This document shows, piece by piece, positions 1 through 8,148 of a DNA stretch of 64,000 nucleotides. Every line of letters begins with the position of its first letter. Position 1 is the first letter of the stretch. Position numbers and translations under genes: made by a program. Under the pieces are notes generated by a model. It was not told the DNA's origin. It saw nothing but the letters and a program-made list of their open reading frames with translations, and made no database searches. The stretch lies in the NCBI RefSeq assembly GCF_002217945.1, contig NZ_BCMG01000010.1, forward strand, positions 62,001-126,000. The letters run 5' to 3'. Origin of the DNA: Secundilactobacillus silagei JCM 19001. Its GTDB lineage: Bacteria > Bacillota > Bacilli > Lactobacillales > Lactobacillaceae.

Positions 1-48
1 AACGCCAAAAATCGCTGTTTCGTTGTTTTTGACGTTTAGCTTTTTCAT
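1..48 (-). CDS. rnjA: Ribonuclease J1, N-terminal fragment (runs off the window)
   Basis: Only the first 16 codons are inside the window, reading MKKLNVKNNETAIFGV, which matches the start of RNase J1 (metallo-beta-lactamase/beta-CASP exo- and endoribonuclease of mRNA decay and rRNA maturation). The ATG overlaps the rpoY stop codon (ATGA), so the two genes are translationally coupled. The rpoY-rnjA pair is a standard Firmicutes arrangement, which supports the call. The catalytic motifs lie outside the window. Identity rests on 16 residues plus context. Confidence 0.85.
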   Translation of the reverse strand, partial: MKKLNVKNNETAIFGV

Positions 49-263
49 TTATTGAACTCCGTCAACTTATAGTCCGGGTTTTCTTGCTCATATTCAAGGA
101 ACTTGCCCTCAAGTGGTTCGATGAATTCGATGTTGTGCTTAGTGTTATCAGAAACTAAAGCACGGGCTTCAACTTCTGTTTCAGCATCGACGTAAAGCGA
201 CTTCGTATCCTCACGTTTAGGATTACGAATTTGGTCTTCTTGATAGTAAACTTTAAAAATCAT
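45..263 (-). CDS. rpoY: DNA-directed RNA polymerase subunit epsilon
   Basis: A 72-residue protein with the RpoY (YkzG, formerly DUF1447) pattern: the start MIFKVYYQE, a central SLYVDAET, and the NIEFIEPLEGKFLEYEQ block. RpoY is a small accessory subunit of Firmicutes RNA polymerase that binds the core enzyme; its role is not essential. Full length for the family (about 70 residues). A ribosome binding site (GAAAGGAAG on the minus strand) lies upstream. It is the first gene of an operon with rnjA, which it overlaps by 4 nt. Confidence 0.93.
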   Translation of the reverse strand: MIFKVYYQEDQIRNPKREDTKSLYVDAETEVEARALVSDNTKHNIEFIEPLEGKFLEYEQENPDYKLTEFNK

Positions 264-514
264 AATGAAACTGTCTACTTCCTTTCTATAAATACAGTAA
301 CTTACCGCATTGATCGATAAACGATCTTTTATTTGTTCCGAACGTCTCGTTGTTAATGAACAACAGTTGCTAATATATTATCATATCTGGCTAAAATTGT
401 ATAGTATCCTCATGGGAGAGTCCCGTAGTCTGGCCTGCTTTCATCAAACTTTCCGTATATTATGGGAGTAAAAAAATGAATTGTGGTAAGATAAGTTGAA
501 AAGGAGGGGTTGCC

Positions 515-1027
515 ATGGACCGAACATTAACGATTGTCATTGCTGTCGTCATTGCGGTTGGTTTATATCTGCTGATCCATCACGTGATCGTGCGGCGAAA
601 CACTAAAAAGGCGCAGAGAACGGCACTAGAACAGACCAATGTTGCCGTTAAGGCAGCCCTTCAGCGGTTAGCAGATGAACACTTTATTGTCAGCCCAGCC
701 ACCGTTTTGGATGCCAGCGCCATTCCGGACGGTTGGGGCCGGGGCGTCATGGCCTTTGAGTATCTGCTCTTGATCGATCAGGTGACGGATGATCAGCTGC
801 CGATTTTAAGGCAGCGCTTGAATCACATTCTGGCGGAATTTTGTCAGGACCATCAAATTTCTTCAGCAGTCCAGCCAGGCGAATCGGCTTTCTTAGTGAC
901 GGATGTTTGGCGGCACACTAAGCGGATCCATCTGGGGGTGGCTTACCTAGTTAATGAAGCCACCATTGAATACATCCAAGATCTGCACCGATTGGATCCG
1001 AAGACCAGTACTTCTAAGTCAAAGTAA
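515..1027 (+). CDS. Hypothetical membrane-anchored protein
   Basis: 170 residues with one N-terminal membrane segment (about residues 5-24, hydrophobic and followed by RRNTKK, so probably N-out/C-in) and a soluble, charged C-terminal domain. I do not recognise a named family. The start is supported by a strong AAGGAGGGG ribosome binding site 7 nt upstream. It stands alone between the divergent rpoY operon and the convergent def gene, and ends before a bidirectional terminator. The C-terminal end is Ser/Thr/Lys-rich. It is probably a conserved lactobacillar protein, given its place among housekeeping genes, but no function can be assigned. Confidence 0.8.
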   Translation: MDRTLTIVIAVVIAVGLYLLIHHVIVRRNTKKAQRTALEQTNVAVKAALQRLADEHFIVSPATVLDASAIPDGWGRGVMAFEYLLLIDQVTDDQLPILRQRLNHILAEFCQDHQISSAVQPGESAFLVTDVWRHTKRIHLGVAYLVNEATIEYIQDLHRLDPKTSTSKSK

Positions 1028-1040
1028 ATCAATTACTGAT

Positions 1041-1092
1041 AAAAAAGCAGCTTGCTGTTCAGTCTCTTGACTGATCAGCAAGCTGCTTTTTA
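1041..1092. terminator. Bidirectional rho-independent terminator
   Basis: A 16-bp stem (arms 1042-1057 and 1076-1091) with an A-run on the left and a T-run on the right. It lies between the convergent genes at 515-1027 and def and can serve both. Confidence 0.9.
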
Positions 1093-1114
1093 AAAGTCTT
1101 CAATTGCTTGAAAA

Positions 1115-1672
1115 CTATTCAAACATAATCGTCCCTTCATCAACTTCATAGGGATTGTCATGGTTGATATGATCGTAAAATAAGATGCCGTGCAGATGAT
1201 CGATTTCATGCTGACAAACGATTGCGGGGTAATTTTTCAAACGAACCTTATGGGTTTCACCCGTGGTGTCTTGGTAGCGTAACGTAATTCTATCGTGACG
1301 GGGGACAAAACCTGGAACTTCTTTGTCCACTGATAAACAGCCCTCACCCTCAGTTAAGGCGCCGCTTTGCACCGAATGACTAATGATGACGGGGTTAATG
1401 ATCACGTCGGTAAAGGGGGACTTAGTGCCTTCTTCAGATGGGACTAAGACCGCCGCCATCATTTTGGAGGCGCCCACTTGCGGTGCGGCTAACCCAACGC
1501 CAGCACGCAAACCGTATTTTTTGCATAAATCTGGATCTTGGCTAACTTTTAAGTATTCCATCATATCATCAGCTAACTTTTGATCTTCCTCTGACAGGGG
1601 AAAACTGACCTTAGCAGCTTCTTGTCGGAGAACAGGATCGCCGTCTCTGACGATGTCTTTCATTAAAATCAC
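1115..1672 (-). CDS. def: Peptide deformylase
   Basis: Removes the N-formyl group from nascent proteins. All three family motifs are present: [10 protein letters not shown] (residues 58-67), EGCLSV (110-115, metal ligand Cys112) and QHEIDH (154-159, with the catalytic Glu and two His ligands). I chose the GTG start at 1672, giving 185 residues beginning [11 protein letters not shown], because GGAGG lies 8 nt upstream and type 2 deformylases of Gram-positives have this length. The open frame extends to 1771, but that extension has no ribosome binding site and no family match. Single gene with its own terminator. Confidence 0.95.
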   Translation of the reverse strand: MILMKDIVRDGDPVLRQEAAKVSFPLSEEDQKLADDMMEYLKVSQDPDLCKKYGLRAGVGLAAPQVGASKMMAAVLVPSEEGTKSPFTDVIINPVIISHSVQSGALTEGEGCLSVDKEVPGFVPRHDRITLRYQDTTGETHKVRLKNYPAIVCQHEIDHLHGILFYDHINHDNPYEVDEGTIMFE

Positions 1673-1773
1673 GAAAATTACCTCCGAAATTGAAAAAACT
1701 TGTACTTTAATAACAATTTTAGCATATCGCGCAACAAAAATGAAATTAAAAAAATGTGAATAAAAGTGCAAGC

Positions 1774-1790
1774 ATTCTTTCAGAAAGAAT
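1774..1790. promoter_or_regulatory. 17-bp palindrome between def and pdhA
   Basis: ATTCTTTC and GAAAGAAT flank a single central A, a perfect palindrome about 60 bp upstream of the predicted pdh -35 and about 100 bp upstream of the def start. It could be an operator for either gene. No regulator can be named. Confidence 0.3.
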
Positions 1791-1848
1791 GGTTCTTACA
1801 CCCGTGGGCAACTACGTCCATTTTGCGATTTAAAAGTAATGAAAGGGC

Positions 1849-1877
1849 TTGCATGAATTCTGAAAGCGTGTTAATTT
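1849..1877 (+). promoter_or_regulatory. Predicted pdh operon promoter with candidate cre site
   Basis: TTGCAT (1849-1854), a 17-nt spacer, then TAATTT (1872-1877). The spacer contains TGAAAGCGTGTTAA (1861-1874), which matches 12 of 14 positions of the Bacillus cre consensus TGWAARCGYTWNCW. Binding of CcpA there would block the promoter. Seen: the motifs and spacing. Inferred: their use. Confidence 0.5.
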
Positions 1878-1903
1878 AAGGGTGTAGTTGAGAAAAGCAA
1901 GCG

Positions 1904-1933
1904 GTTTCAAAATTATGAAAGAGGTTTTGAAAC
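1904..1933 (+). promoter_or_regulatory. Hairpin in the pdh leader
   Basis: GTTTCAAAA (1904-1912) and TTTTGAAAC (1925-1933) form a 9-bp stem with a 12-nt loop, ending about 20 nt before the pdhA ribosome binding site. There is no T-run, so it is not a terminator. It may be an operator or an mRNA-stabilising structure. Confidence 0.4.
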
Positions 1934-1967
1934 TGATTGCATACAAACGGAAAGGAAAGTGTTAGTT

Positions 1968-3083
1968 ATGGCGAAGAAAACTGGGCAAGCAATTGATTTC
2001 GCGTCAATTAAAGCCACGATGAGCGATCCATACAAAAAGACATTCCAGATTGTTGATAAGGATGCCAAGATCGTGAATCAAGAACTTTTCGATACTTTTT
2101 CAGATGATCAGTTAGTTGATTTTATGAAAAAGATGGTCTGGGAACGTGCATTGCATGAACAAACAATGAACTTCTCTCGTCAAGGCCGGTTAGGATTCTA
2201 CGCACCGACATATGGTGAGGAAGCAAGTGAAATGGGGTCAGTCTCAGCATTTAAAGATCAAGACTTCCTGTTCCCAGCCTATCGTGACTTGCCAGAATTA
2301 ATTCAACACGGCGCTTCCGTTACCCAAGGCTTCTTATGGTCAAAGGGTAACGCCGTTGGTGATGACTACGGCGATCAACGTAACTGGTTCCCACAAATTA
2401 TTATTGGGGCCCAATACGTTGAAGCTGCCGGTGCTGCTTTAGGTATCAAGAAGAACGGCGAGAAAGATGCCGTATCGTTCGTCTATACCGGTGATGGTGG
2501 TACTTCACAAGGTGACTTCTACGAAGGTGTTAACTTTGCATCTTCATTCCAAGCACCTGCAGTATTCATGGTTCAAAATAACGGCTGGGCAATTTCAGTA
2601 CCACGTAAGAAGCAAACGGCTGCTGAAACCTTAGCTCAAAAAGCGGTTGCATCAGGTGTTCCTTCTATTCAAGTAGATGGGATGGATGTTTTAGCAACAT
2701 ACATCGCTACTAAAGAAGCACGTGACTTCGCAGCTGCTGGTAATGGTCCAGTATTAGTTGAAACCTTAACTTATCGTTATGGTGCCCACTCAAGTGCTGG
2801 TGATGATCCTAGCCGTTACCGGACAAAAGAAGAAGAAAAGCCTTGGTTCGATGCTGATCCTTTGATTCGAATGCGTAAAGTATTAGGCGACAAAGGATTA
2901 TGGTCACAAGATCAAGAAGACAAACTTACTGAGGAGTATAAGGACAGCTTCAAGAAGTCAATGAAAGAAGCTGAAAATACACCTACGCAATCAGTTGTTG
3001 ATATGTTGAAGACGACGTTCGAAGAACCAACTCCACAAATCAAAGCTGATATTGCAAGATTCGAAGCAAAGGAGTCGAAGTAA
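1968..3083 (+). CDS. pdhA: Pyruvate dehydrogenase E1 alpha subunit
   Basis: The thiamine-diphosphate-dependent decarboxylase subunit of the pyruvate dehydrogenase complex, working as a heterotetramer with PdhB. The TPP/Mg motif runs from GDG (175-177) to NN (204-205), and the YGAHSSAGDDPSRYR phosphorylation-loop region follows. The ATG at 1968 is preceded by AAAGGAAAG at good spacing and gives 371 residues, the family length. An in-frame GTG at 1959 overlaps that ribosome binding site and is not preferred. First gene of pdhABCD; pdhB starts 2 nt after its stop. Makes acetyl-CoA, CO2 and NADH in the cytoplasm. Confidence 0.96.
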   Translation: MAKKTGQAIDFASIKATMSDPYKKTFQIVDKDAKIVNQELFDTFSDDQLVDFMKKMVWERALHEQTMNFSRQGRLGFYAPTYGEEASEMGSVSAFKDQDFLFPAYRDLPELIQHGASVTQGFLWSKGNAVGDDYGDQRNWFPQIIIGAQYVEAAGAALGIKKNGEKDAVSFVYTGDGGTSQGDFYEGVNFASSFQAPAVFMVQNNGWAISVPRKKQTAAETLAQKAVASGVPSIQVDGMDVLATYIATKEARDFAAAGNGPVLVETLTYRYGAHSSAGDDPSRYRTKEEEKPWFDADPLIRMRKVLGDKGLWSQDQEDKLTEEYKDSFKKSMKEAENTPTQSVVDMLKTTFEEPTPQIKADIARFEAKESK

Positions 3084-3085
3084 TC

Positions 3086-4063
3086 ATGGCTAAATTAACT
3101 TATATCAAAGCGATCACCGATGGTTTGGACGTATGCTTAGGCGAAGATCCTAAAACGTTGATCTTCGGTGAAGATGTTGGTAAAAACGGTGGTGTGTTCC
3201 GGACGACCCAAGGCTTGCAAGACAAGTATGGTGAAGACCGGGTATTTGATACACCATTAGCTGAATCAGGGATTTTAGGCTTAGCAATCGGGTTAGCTGC
3301 AACTGGCTGGCGTCCACTTCCTGAAATTCAATTTATGGGCTTTACTTTTGAAGCCGTTGATTCATTAGGCGGTCAAATGTCACGTGAACGTTTCCGCTTT
3401 AGTGGCAAGCGTTCAATGCCAATCACCGTCCGGACACCATTTGGTGGTGGGACTCATACCGCTGAAATGCATGCCGATAACCTTGAAAACTACTACGTTG
3501 GTACCCCAGGTCTGCGGGTTGTTACACCTGCTAACCCTTACGATGCTAAAGGCATGATCATTTCAGCCGTTGAAAACAACGACCCAGTACTGTTCTTGGA
3601 AAACCTGAAGTTATATCGTTCAATGAAGGACGAAATTCCAGAAGGCAAGTACACCGTTCCGCTAGACACTGCTAAAGTGGCTCGTGAAGGTACTGATATT
3701 ACCATTGTTGCCTACAGTGCTGAAGTTAATGAATCATTAAAAGTTGCTGACAAGTTAGCCAAGGAAAACATTTCAGCTGAAGTGATCGATCTGCGTTCAT
3801 TATCACCAATTGATACTGATACGATCTTCAAGTCAGTTGAAAAGACTCACAAGGTAGTTGTCGTTCAAGAAGCTCAAAAGATGGCCGGTGTTGGTGCTCA
3901 GGTTACAGCTGAGATCGCTGAACATGCCATTATGGACTTGGATGCGCCAATTGGCCGTGTAGCTGCTCCAGATAGCGTTTACCCTTGGGCTCAAGTTGAA
4001 AACGACTGGATTCCAAACGCAGACGACATTGAAGCAAAAGCACGCGAAATTTTGAACTATTAA
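3086..4063 (+). CDS. pdhB: Pyruvate dehydrogenase E1 beta subunit
   Basis: 325 residues, full length for the transketolase-type E1 beta family. The N-terminal GEDVGKNGGVFRTTQGL and FDTPLAESGI blocks and the C-terminal transketolase domain (VVVQEAQKMAGVGAQV) are typical. It pairs with PdhA to form the active site that decarboxylates pyruvate and acetylates the lipoyl group of PdhC. The start codon is 2 nt after the pdhA stop with GGAG inside the pdhA end, so the two are coupled. A 41-nt gap with GAAAGGAAG precedes pdhC. Confidence 0.96.
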   Translation: MAKLTYIKAITDGLDVCLGEDPKTLIFGEDVGKNGGVFRTTQGLQDKYGEDRVFDTPLAESGILGLAIGLAATGWRPLPEIQFMGFTFEAVDSLGGQMSRERFRFSGKRSMPITVRTPFGGGTHTAEMHADNLENYYVGTPGLRVVTPANPYDAKGMIISAVENNDPVLFLENLKLYRSMKDEIPEGKYTVPLDTAKVAREGTDITIVAYSAEVNESLKVADKLAKENISAEVIDLRSLSPIDTDTIFKSVEKTHKVVVVQEAQKMAGVGAQVTAEIAEHAIMDLDAPIGRVAAPDSVYPWAQVENDWIPNADDIEAKAREILNY

Positions 4064-4104
4064 TGCAAACGACTATATTTTGTGAATAGAAAGGAAGTTT
4101 TCCC

Positions 4105-5415
4105 ATGGCTTATGCATTCAAACTCCCAGAGCTTGGTGAAGGTATGGCCGAAGGTGAAGTTTCATCATGGCTTGTTAAAGAAGGGGACGCTGTTAAGGAA
4201 GACGACGTTTTAGTCGAAATCCAAAACGATAAGTCCGTTTCTGAATTGCCATCACCAGTGGCTGGTACTATTAAAAAAATTGTGAAGCAGGAAGGTGAAA
4301 CCGCTGAAATCGGTGACACTTTAGTTGAAATCGATGACGGTTCACCTGACACTCCTGACGATGATTCATCAGATAAAAAGGCTGATGATTCAGCCAAGGA
4401 TGAAGCACCTAAAGAAGAAGCTGCCCCAGCTCCAGCCGCTGCACCCGCAGCCGCTGCCGCTCCAGCAGCACCAACCGGTGTGCCTGCTGCATCTGATCCA
4501 AACAAGAAAGTTTTGGCAATGCCTTCAGTCCGTCAATACGCACGTGACAAGGGTGTTGACATTACCGCTGTTACCCCAACTGGTAACCATGGTCAGATCT
4601 TAAAGGCTGATATTGATAACTTCAACGGTGCTGCCGCTGGAGCTGCTGCACCTGCAGCCGCTGCCGCACCTGCCGCTTCACCACTTAAGCCTTATAAAGA
4701 AGCAATTCCTGACCTTGAAACCCGTGAACCAATGTCAATGATGCGTAAAGTCATTGCTAAGTCAATGCGGAGTTCTAAGGACATTGCGCCTCATGTTACT
4801 TCATTCCAAGACGTCGAAGTTTCTGCTTTGATGGCTAACCGGAAGAAGTACAAGGCAATGGCAGCTGATCAAGACATTCATTTGACCTTCTTGCCATACA
4901 TGGTTAAAGCAATTGTTGCTGTTATGAAGAAGTTCCCAGATTTCGATGCTTCAATTGACGGTACAACTGATGAAATTATCCACAAGCATTACTATAACGT
5001 TGGTATTGCAACGAGTACTGACCACGGTCTGTACGTTCCGAACATTAAGAACGCGGACTCCAAGGGTATGTTTGAAATTGCTAAAGAAATTGCTGATAAC
5101 ACCCAAGCTGCTAAGGACAACAAGTTGAGTGCTGACCAGATGTCTGGCGGTTCAATCACCATTAGTAACGTTGGTTCAATTGGTGGTGGCTTCTTTACCC
5201 CTGTTATCAATCAACCTGAAGTTGCTATTTTAGGTGTTGGTAAGATCGCTAAAGAACCATATGTCAACGACGATGGTGAAATCGAAGTTGGCAACATGCT
5301 TAAATTATCATTGAGCTATGATCACCGTCTGATCGATGGTGCCTTAGCACAACATGCTTTGAACATGTTAAATGATTTGCTCCACGAACCAGAATTGTTA
5401 TTAATGGAAGGATGA
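4105..5415 (+). CDS. pdhC: Dihydrolipoamide acetyltransferase E2 component
   Basis: 436 residues. One lipoyl domain (about 1-80; attachment lysine in NDKSVSE, Lys43), an acidic then Ala/Pro-rich flexible linker (81-133), a peripheral-subunit-binding domain (about 136-174), a second Ala/Pro linker (175-195), and the acetyltransferase core with the DHRLIDG active-site motif (406-412, His407). E2 forms the core of the complex and transfers acetyl groups to CoA. There is only one lipoyl domain, as in many Gram-positives. Third gene of the operon; pdhD follows after 7 nt. Confidence 0.96.
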   Translation: MAYAFKLPELGEGMAEGEVSSWLVKEGDAVKEDDVLVEIQNDKSVSELPSPVAGTIKKIVKQEGETAEIGDTLVEIDDGSPDTPDDDSSDKKADDSAKDEAPKEEAAPAPAAAPAAAAAPAAPTGVPAASDPNKKVLAMPSVRQYARDKGVDITAVTPTGNHGQILKADIDNFNGAAAGAAAPAAAAAPAASPLKPYKEAIPDLETREPMSMMRKVIAKSMRSSKDIAPHVTSFQDVEVSALMANRKKYKAMAADQDIHLTFLPYMVKAIVAVMKKFPDFDASIDGTTDEIIHKHYYNVGIATSTDHGLYVPNIKNADSKGMFEIAKEIADNTQAAKDNKLSADQMSGGSITISNVGSIGGGFFTPVINQPEVAILGVGKIAKEPYVNDDGEIEVGNMLKLSLSYDHRLIDGALAQHALNMLNDLLHEPELLLMEG

Positions 5416-5422
5416 CTCGCAT

Positions 5423-6847
5423 ATGGCAGATGCTAAAAAACTTGACACCGTCATTATTGGTGGAGGTCCCGGTGGCTATGTAGCTGCAATTCGGGCTGCT
5501 GAACTCGGCCAGAGTGTAACGGTAATTGAAAAAGACAAAGTCGGTGGTGTATGTTTAAACGTTGGTTGTGTACCTTCAAAGGCCTTAATTAACGCCGGCC
5601 ACCGTTTCCAAGACGCTAAGGATGCTTCAACCTTTGGGATTACCACTCAAGCGCCGTCGATCGACTTTACTAAGACACAAGAGTGGAAACAAAAGAAGGT
5701 TGTTGACCGGATGACCAGTGGTGTCAAAATGTTGCTCAAAAAGCACAAAGTTGACATCATCGAAGGCGAAGCCGTACTTGACTCAAACACCAAGTTACGG
5801 GTCGTCTCAACTGGTCCAAAGCAGTTTATGAGTGCTGACGATGGGCTGACGATCGAGTTTAAGAACTTGATCATCGCTACTGGTAGCCGTCCCGTCGAAA
5901 TTCCTGGCTTCAAGTTTGAAGGCCGGGTCGTTGATTCAACTGGCGGTCTGGGCTTACCTGAAATTCCTAAAGAATTCGTTGTCATTGGTGGTGGCTACGT
6001 TGGAACTGAATTAGCAACTGCTTACGCTAATTTAGGTGCCCACGTGACGATCCTTGAAGGGACCCCATCGATCTTGCCTAACTTCGACAAGGATATGGTC
6101 AAAGTCGTTCTCAAGCAATTGAAGAAGAAGGGCGTTGATGTGATCACCAGTGCCATGGCCAAGAAGGCTACCCAAGACGACAAGAGCGTTACGGTTACCT
6201 ACGCCGTAGATGGCAAGGAATCAACTGTCAAGGCTGACTACTGCATGGTTACGGTTGGTCGTAAGCCAAATACTGATAACGTCGGTCTGGAAATGACTGA
6301 CGTTAAGGTCGGCGATCATGGTTTGGTCGACGTCGATCAGCAAGGCCGGACCTCTGTTCCAAACATCTACGCCATTGGCGATATCGTTGCCGGTCCAGCA
6401 TTGGCTCACAAAGCCTTCTTTGAAGGTAAAACTGCTGCTGGTGCAATTTCCGGTAAGAACACTGCTAACGATTTCGTGGGTGTTCCAGCCGTCTGCTTTG
6501 CAGACCCAGAATTAGCTACAGTCGGCTTGACACCAACTGAAGCTAAGGAAAAGGGCACTGAGATTTCTACCGCAAAGTTCCCATTTGCTGGTAACGCACG
6601 TGCCGTTTCATTGGATCAACCAGATGGCTTCGTTCGTCTGGTTACGACTAAGGATGACGATCACATTCTGCTTGGTGCCCAGGTCGTTGGGCCCGGTGCT
6701 TCAGATCTGATTGCTGAACTCAGTCTGGCACTTAATAGTGGTATGAATGCTGAGGATATTGCCTTGACGATTCATCCACATCCAACACTAAGTGAACCAA
6801 TTCAAGAAGCTGCTGATGTTGCGATTGGATACCCAACCCACATCTAA
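5423..6847 (+). CDS. pdhD: Dihydrolipoamide dehydrogenase E3 component
   Basis: 474 residues. FAD-binding GGGPGG (13-18), redox-active disulfide CLNVGC (Cys44/Cys49), NAD-binding VVIGGGYVGTE (186-196), and the C-terminal dimer-interface HPHPTLSE (451-458) with the catalytic His-Glu pair. It reoxidises the lipoyl groups of PdhC and makes NADH. Last gene of pdhABCD, followed after 25 nt by a strong terminator. No sign of damage in any of the four genes. Confidence 0.97.
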   Translation: MADAKKLDTVIIGGGPGGYVAAIRAAELGQSVTVIEKDKVGGVCLNVGCVPSKALINAGHRFQDAKDASTFGITTQAPSIDFTKTQEWKQKKVVDRMTSGVKMLLKKHKVDIIEGEAVLDSNTKLRVVSTGPKQFMSADDGLTIEFKNLIIATGSRPVEIPGFKFEGRVVDSTGGLGLPEIPKEFVVIGGGYVGTELATAYANLGAHVTILEGTPSILPNFDKDMVKVVLKQLKKKGVDVITSAMAKKATQDDKSVTVTYAVDGKESTVKADYCMVTVGRKPNTDNVGLEMTDVKVGDHGLVDVDQQGRTSVPNIYAIGDIVAGPALAHKAFFEGKTAAGAISGKNTANDFVGVPAVCFADPELATVGLTPTEAKEKGTEISTAKFPFAGNARAVSLDQPDGFVRLVTTKDDDHILLGAQVVGPGASDLIAELSLALNSGMNAEDIALTIHPHPTLSEPIQEAADVAIGYPTHI

Positions 6848-6872
6848 ACTGACTTGTTTTGAAACGTAACAG

Positions 6873-6905
6873 AAAAGGACTAGGCTATGTGCCTAGCCCT
6901 TTTTG
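6873..6905 (+). terminator. Terminator of the pdh operon
   Basis: AAAAGG-CTAGGC stem closing on GCCTAG-CCTTTTT with a short loop, 25 nt after the pdhD stop. Confidence 0.9.
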
Positions 6906-6951
6906 CTGTATAATGGGCAGGAAGAAAAAATATAACGGATGGGGTGCCATT

Positions 6952-7239
6952 TTGAAAAACTTTAGTTATCCCTTAGGAAATGACTGGACAACGGACGAAA
7001 TTATTAGTGTGACGGACTTTTATCGGCAGGTGGAAGATGCCTACGAACTGTCGCAGGGTGTGACGGTTAGCGCACTGCTTTCGGCGTATAAAGCCTTCAA
7101 ACAAGTCGTCACGTCTAAGTCTCAGGAAAAGCAGCTTGGTAAGCAGTTTGAACAGTTGACCGGCTATAGTTTATACCTTACGCTCAAGGCAGCCCGTGAG
7201 ACTGCCAAAAAGTCGGTTAAAATGACGATTGGAGGGTAG
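6952..7239 (+). CDS. UPF0223 family protein (YktA-like)
   Basis: 95 residues from a TTG start at 6952, beginning LKNFSYPLGNDWTTDEI (the first residue is Met when initiated). The pattern (SYPL, DWTTDEI, LLSAYKAFKQVV, GYSLYLTLKAARE) matches the UPF0223 family of Firmicutes, whose function is unknown. The open frame continues upstream to 6859, but that part runs through the pdh terminator. GGATGGGG lies 7 nt before the TTG. The stop lies 4 nt before the next gene's start, and that gene's ribosome binding site overlaps this stop, so the two form an operon. Confidence 0.85.
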   Translation: MKNFSYPLGNDWTTDEIISVTDFYRQVEDAYELSQGVTVSALLSAYKAFKQVVTSKSQEKQLGKQFEQLTGYSLYLTLKAARETAKKSVKMTIGG

Positions 7240-7243
7240 GTCG

Positions 7244-8029
7244 ATGAATGAAACGGAACTTCGCCGAATCGATCGTACGGTCAAGCAATGGCTTCACATG
7301 TCACGTGAGTTTATCCTGACCAAAATGCAGCAGAATTTAAAGGTAGCGACAAAAACCAGTCGTAAAGATCTGGTGACCAACGTTGATAAGGAAAATGAAA
7401 AGTTTATTATCAATAAGATCAGAACGTTTGCGCCTGACAGCCAGATTTTAGGTGAAGAGGGTTTTGGTGACCAGATTAAGTCGACTAAGGGGCTGGTCTG
7501 GGTGGTCGACCCGATTGACGGCACCATGAACTTTGTGAAGCAGCGCGATCATTTTGCTATCATGATTGCCCTTTACGTTGATGGTCAGGGTGTTTTGGGT
7601 TATATCTACGATGTCATGGGAGATGAACTGCTTTCTGGCGGACCAGATATTGGCGTGTTTCAAAATGATGACCCGCTAACAGCACCTGAAAATATTAATT
7701 TACGCGATGGTCTGGTGAGCGTCAGCGGGCCAATGGTCGTCCACAACTACCGCAATTTTCAGAAAATAGCGGATGCCAGTTCTGGTCTGCGGATCTATGG
7801 TTCAGCTGGGATTGAAATGATTCATTTATTAAAGGGTGAGATCGTCGCTTACGTCTCATATTTAAAACCATGGGATTTTGGTGCCGGTAAAATTTTGGCA
7901 GAAAGTCTTGGTCTGAAGGTAACAACGGTTGACGGCAAGCCTCTAGATATGCTATCATCAGATTTCGTAATGGTAGCAACGGTAAAAGCACAACAAGACA
8001 TTCTGCCAATCATCGGTTCAAACGTCTGA
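7244..8029 (+). CDS. Inositol monophosphatase family protein (SuhB-like)
   Basis: 261 residues from the ATG at 7244, 7 nt after GGAGGG. Metal-dependent phosphomonoesterase fold with GEE (70-72), DPIDGT (89-94) and the C-terminal WDFGAGKILAE motif, which supply the three metal-binding sites. The likely substrate is inositol phosphate or a related sugar phosphate; specificity cannot be read from the sequence. Cotranscribed with the UPF0223 gene upstream, an order seen in other lactobacilli. Followed directly by a terminator. Confidence 0.9.
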   Translation: MNETELRRIDRTVKQWLHMSREFILTKMQQNLKVATKTSRKDLVTNVDKENEKFIINKIRTFAPDSQILGEEGFGDQIKSTKGLVWVVDPIDGTMNFVKQRDHFAIMIALYVDGQGVLGYIYDVMGDELLSGGPDIGVFQNDDPLTAPENINLRDGLVSVSGPMVVHNYRNFQKIADASSGLRIYGSAGIEMIHLLKGEIVAYVSYLKPWDFGAGKILAESLGLKVTTVDGKPLDMLSSDFVMVATVKAQQDILPIIGSNV

Positions 8030-8054
8030 CTGTGACGCTGGTCACAGTTTTTTT
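8029..8054 (+). terminator. Terminator after the inositol monophosphatase gene
   Basis: An 8-bp stem (ACTGTGAC / GTCACAGT) followed by a T-run. It overlaps the last base of the stop codon. Confidence 0.85.
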
Positions 8055-8148
8055 ATGGCGTTAAGTCAAGGTGTAGAGTGTGGAGACTGCGCTACATCTG
8101 ACCGTTAGATAAGAAGAAACACGTGTTTATGAAAGGAAGAACAAGATT

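Noticed and set aside
1673-1771. N-terminal extension of peptide deformylase
   Set aside because: Contains the ribosome binding site of the GTG start at 1672 and has no family match.
4110-4505. 131-residue Ala/Ser-rich minus-strand frame inside pdhC
   Set aside because: Shadow of the Ala/Pro linker codons of pdhC; no ribosome binding site.
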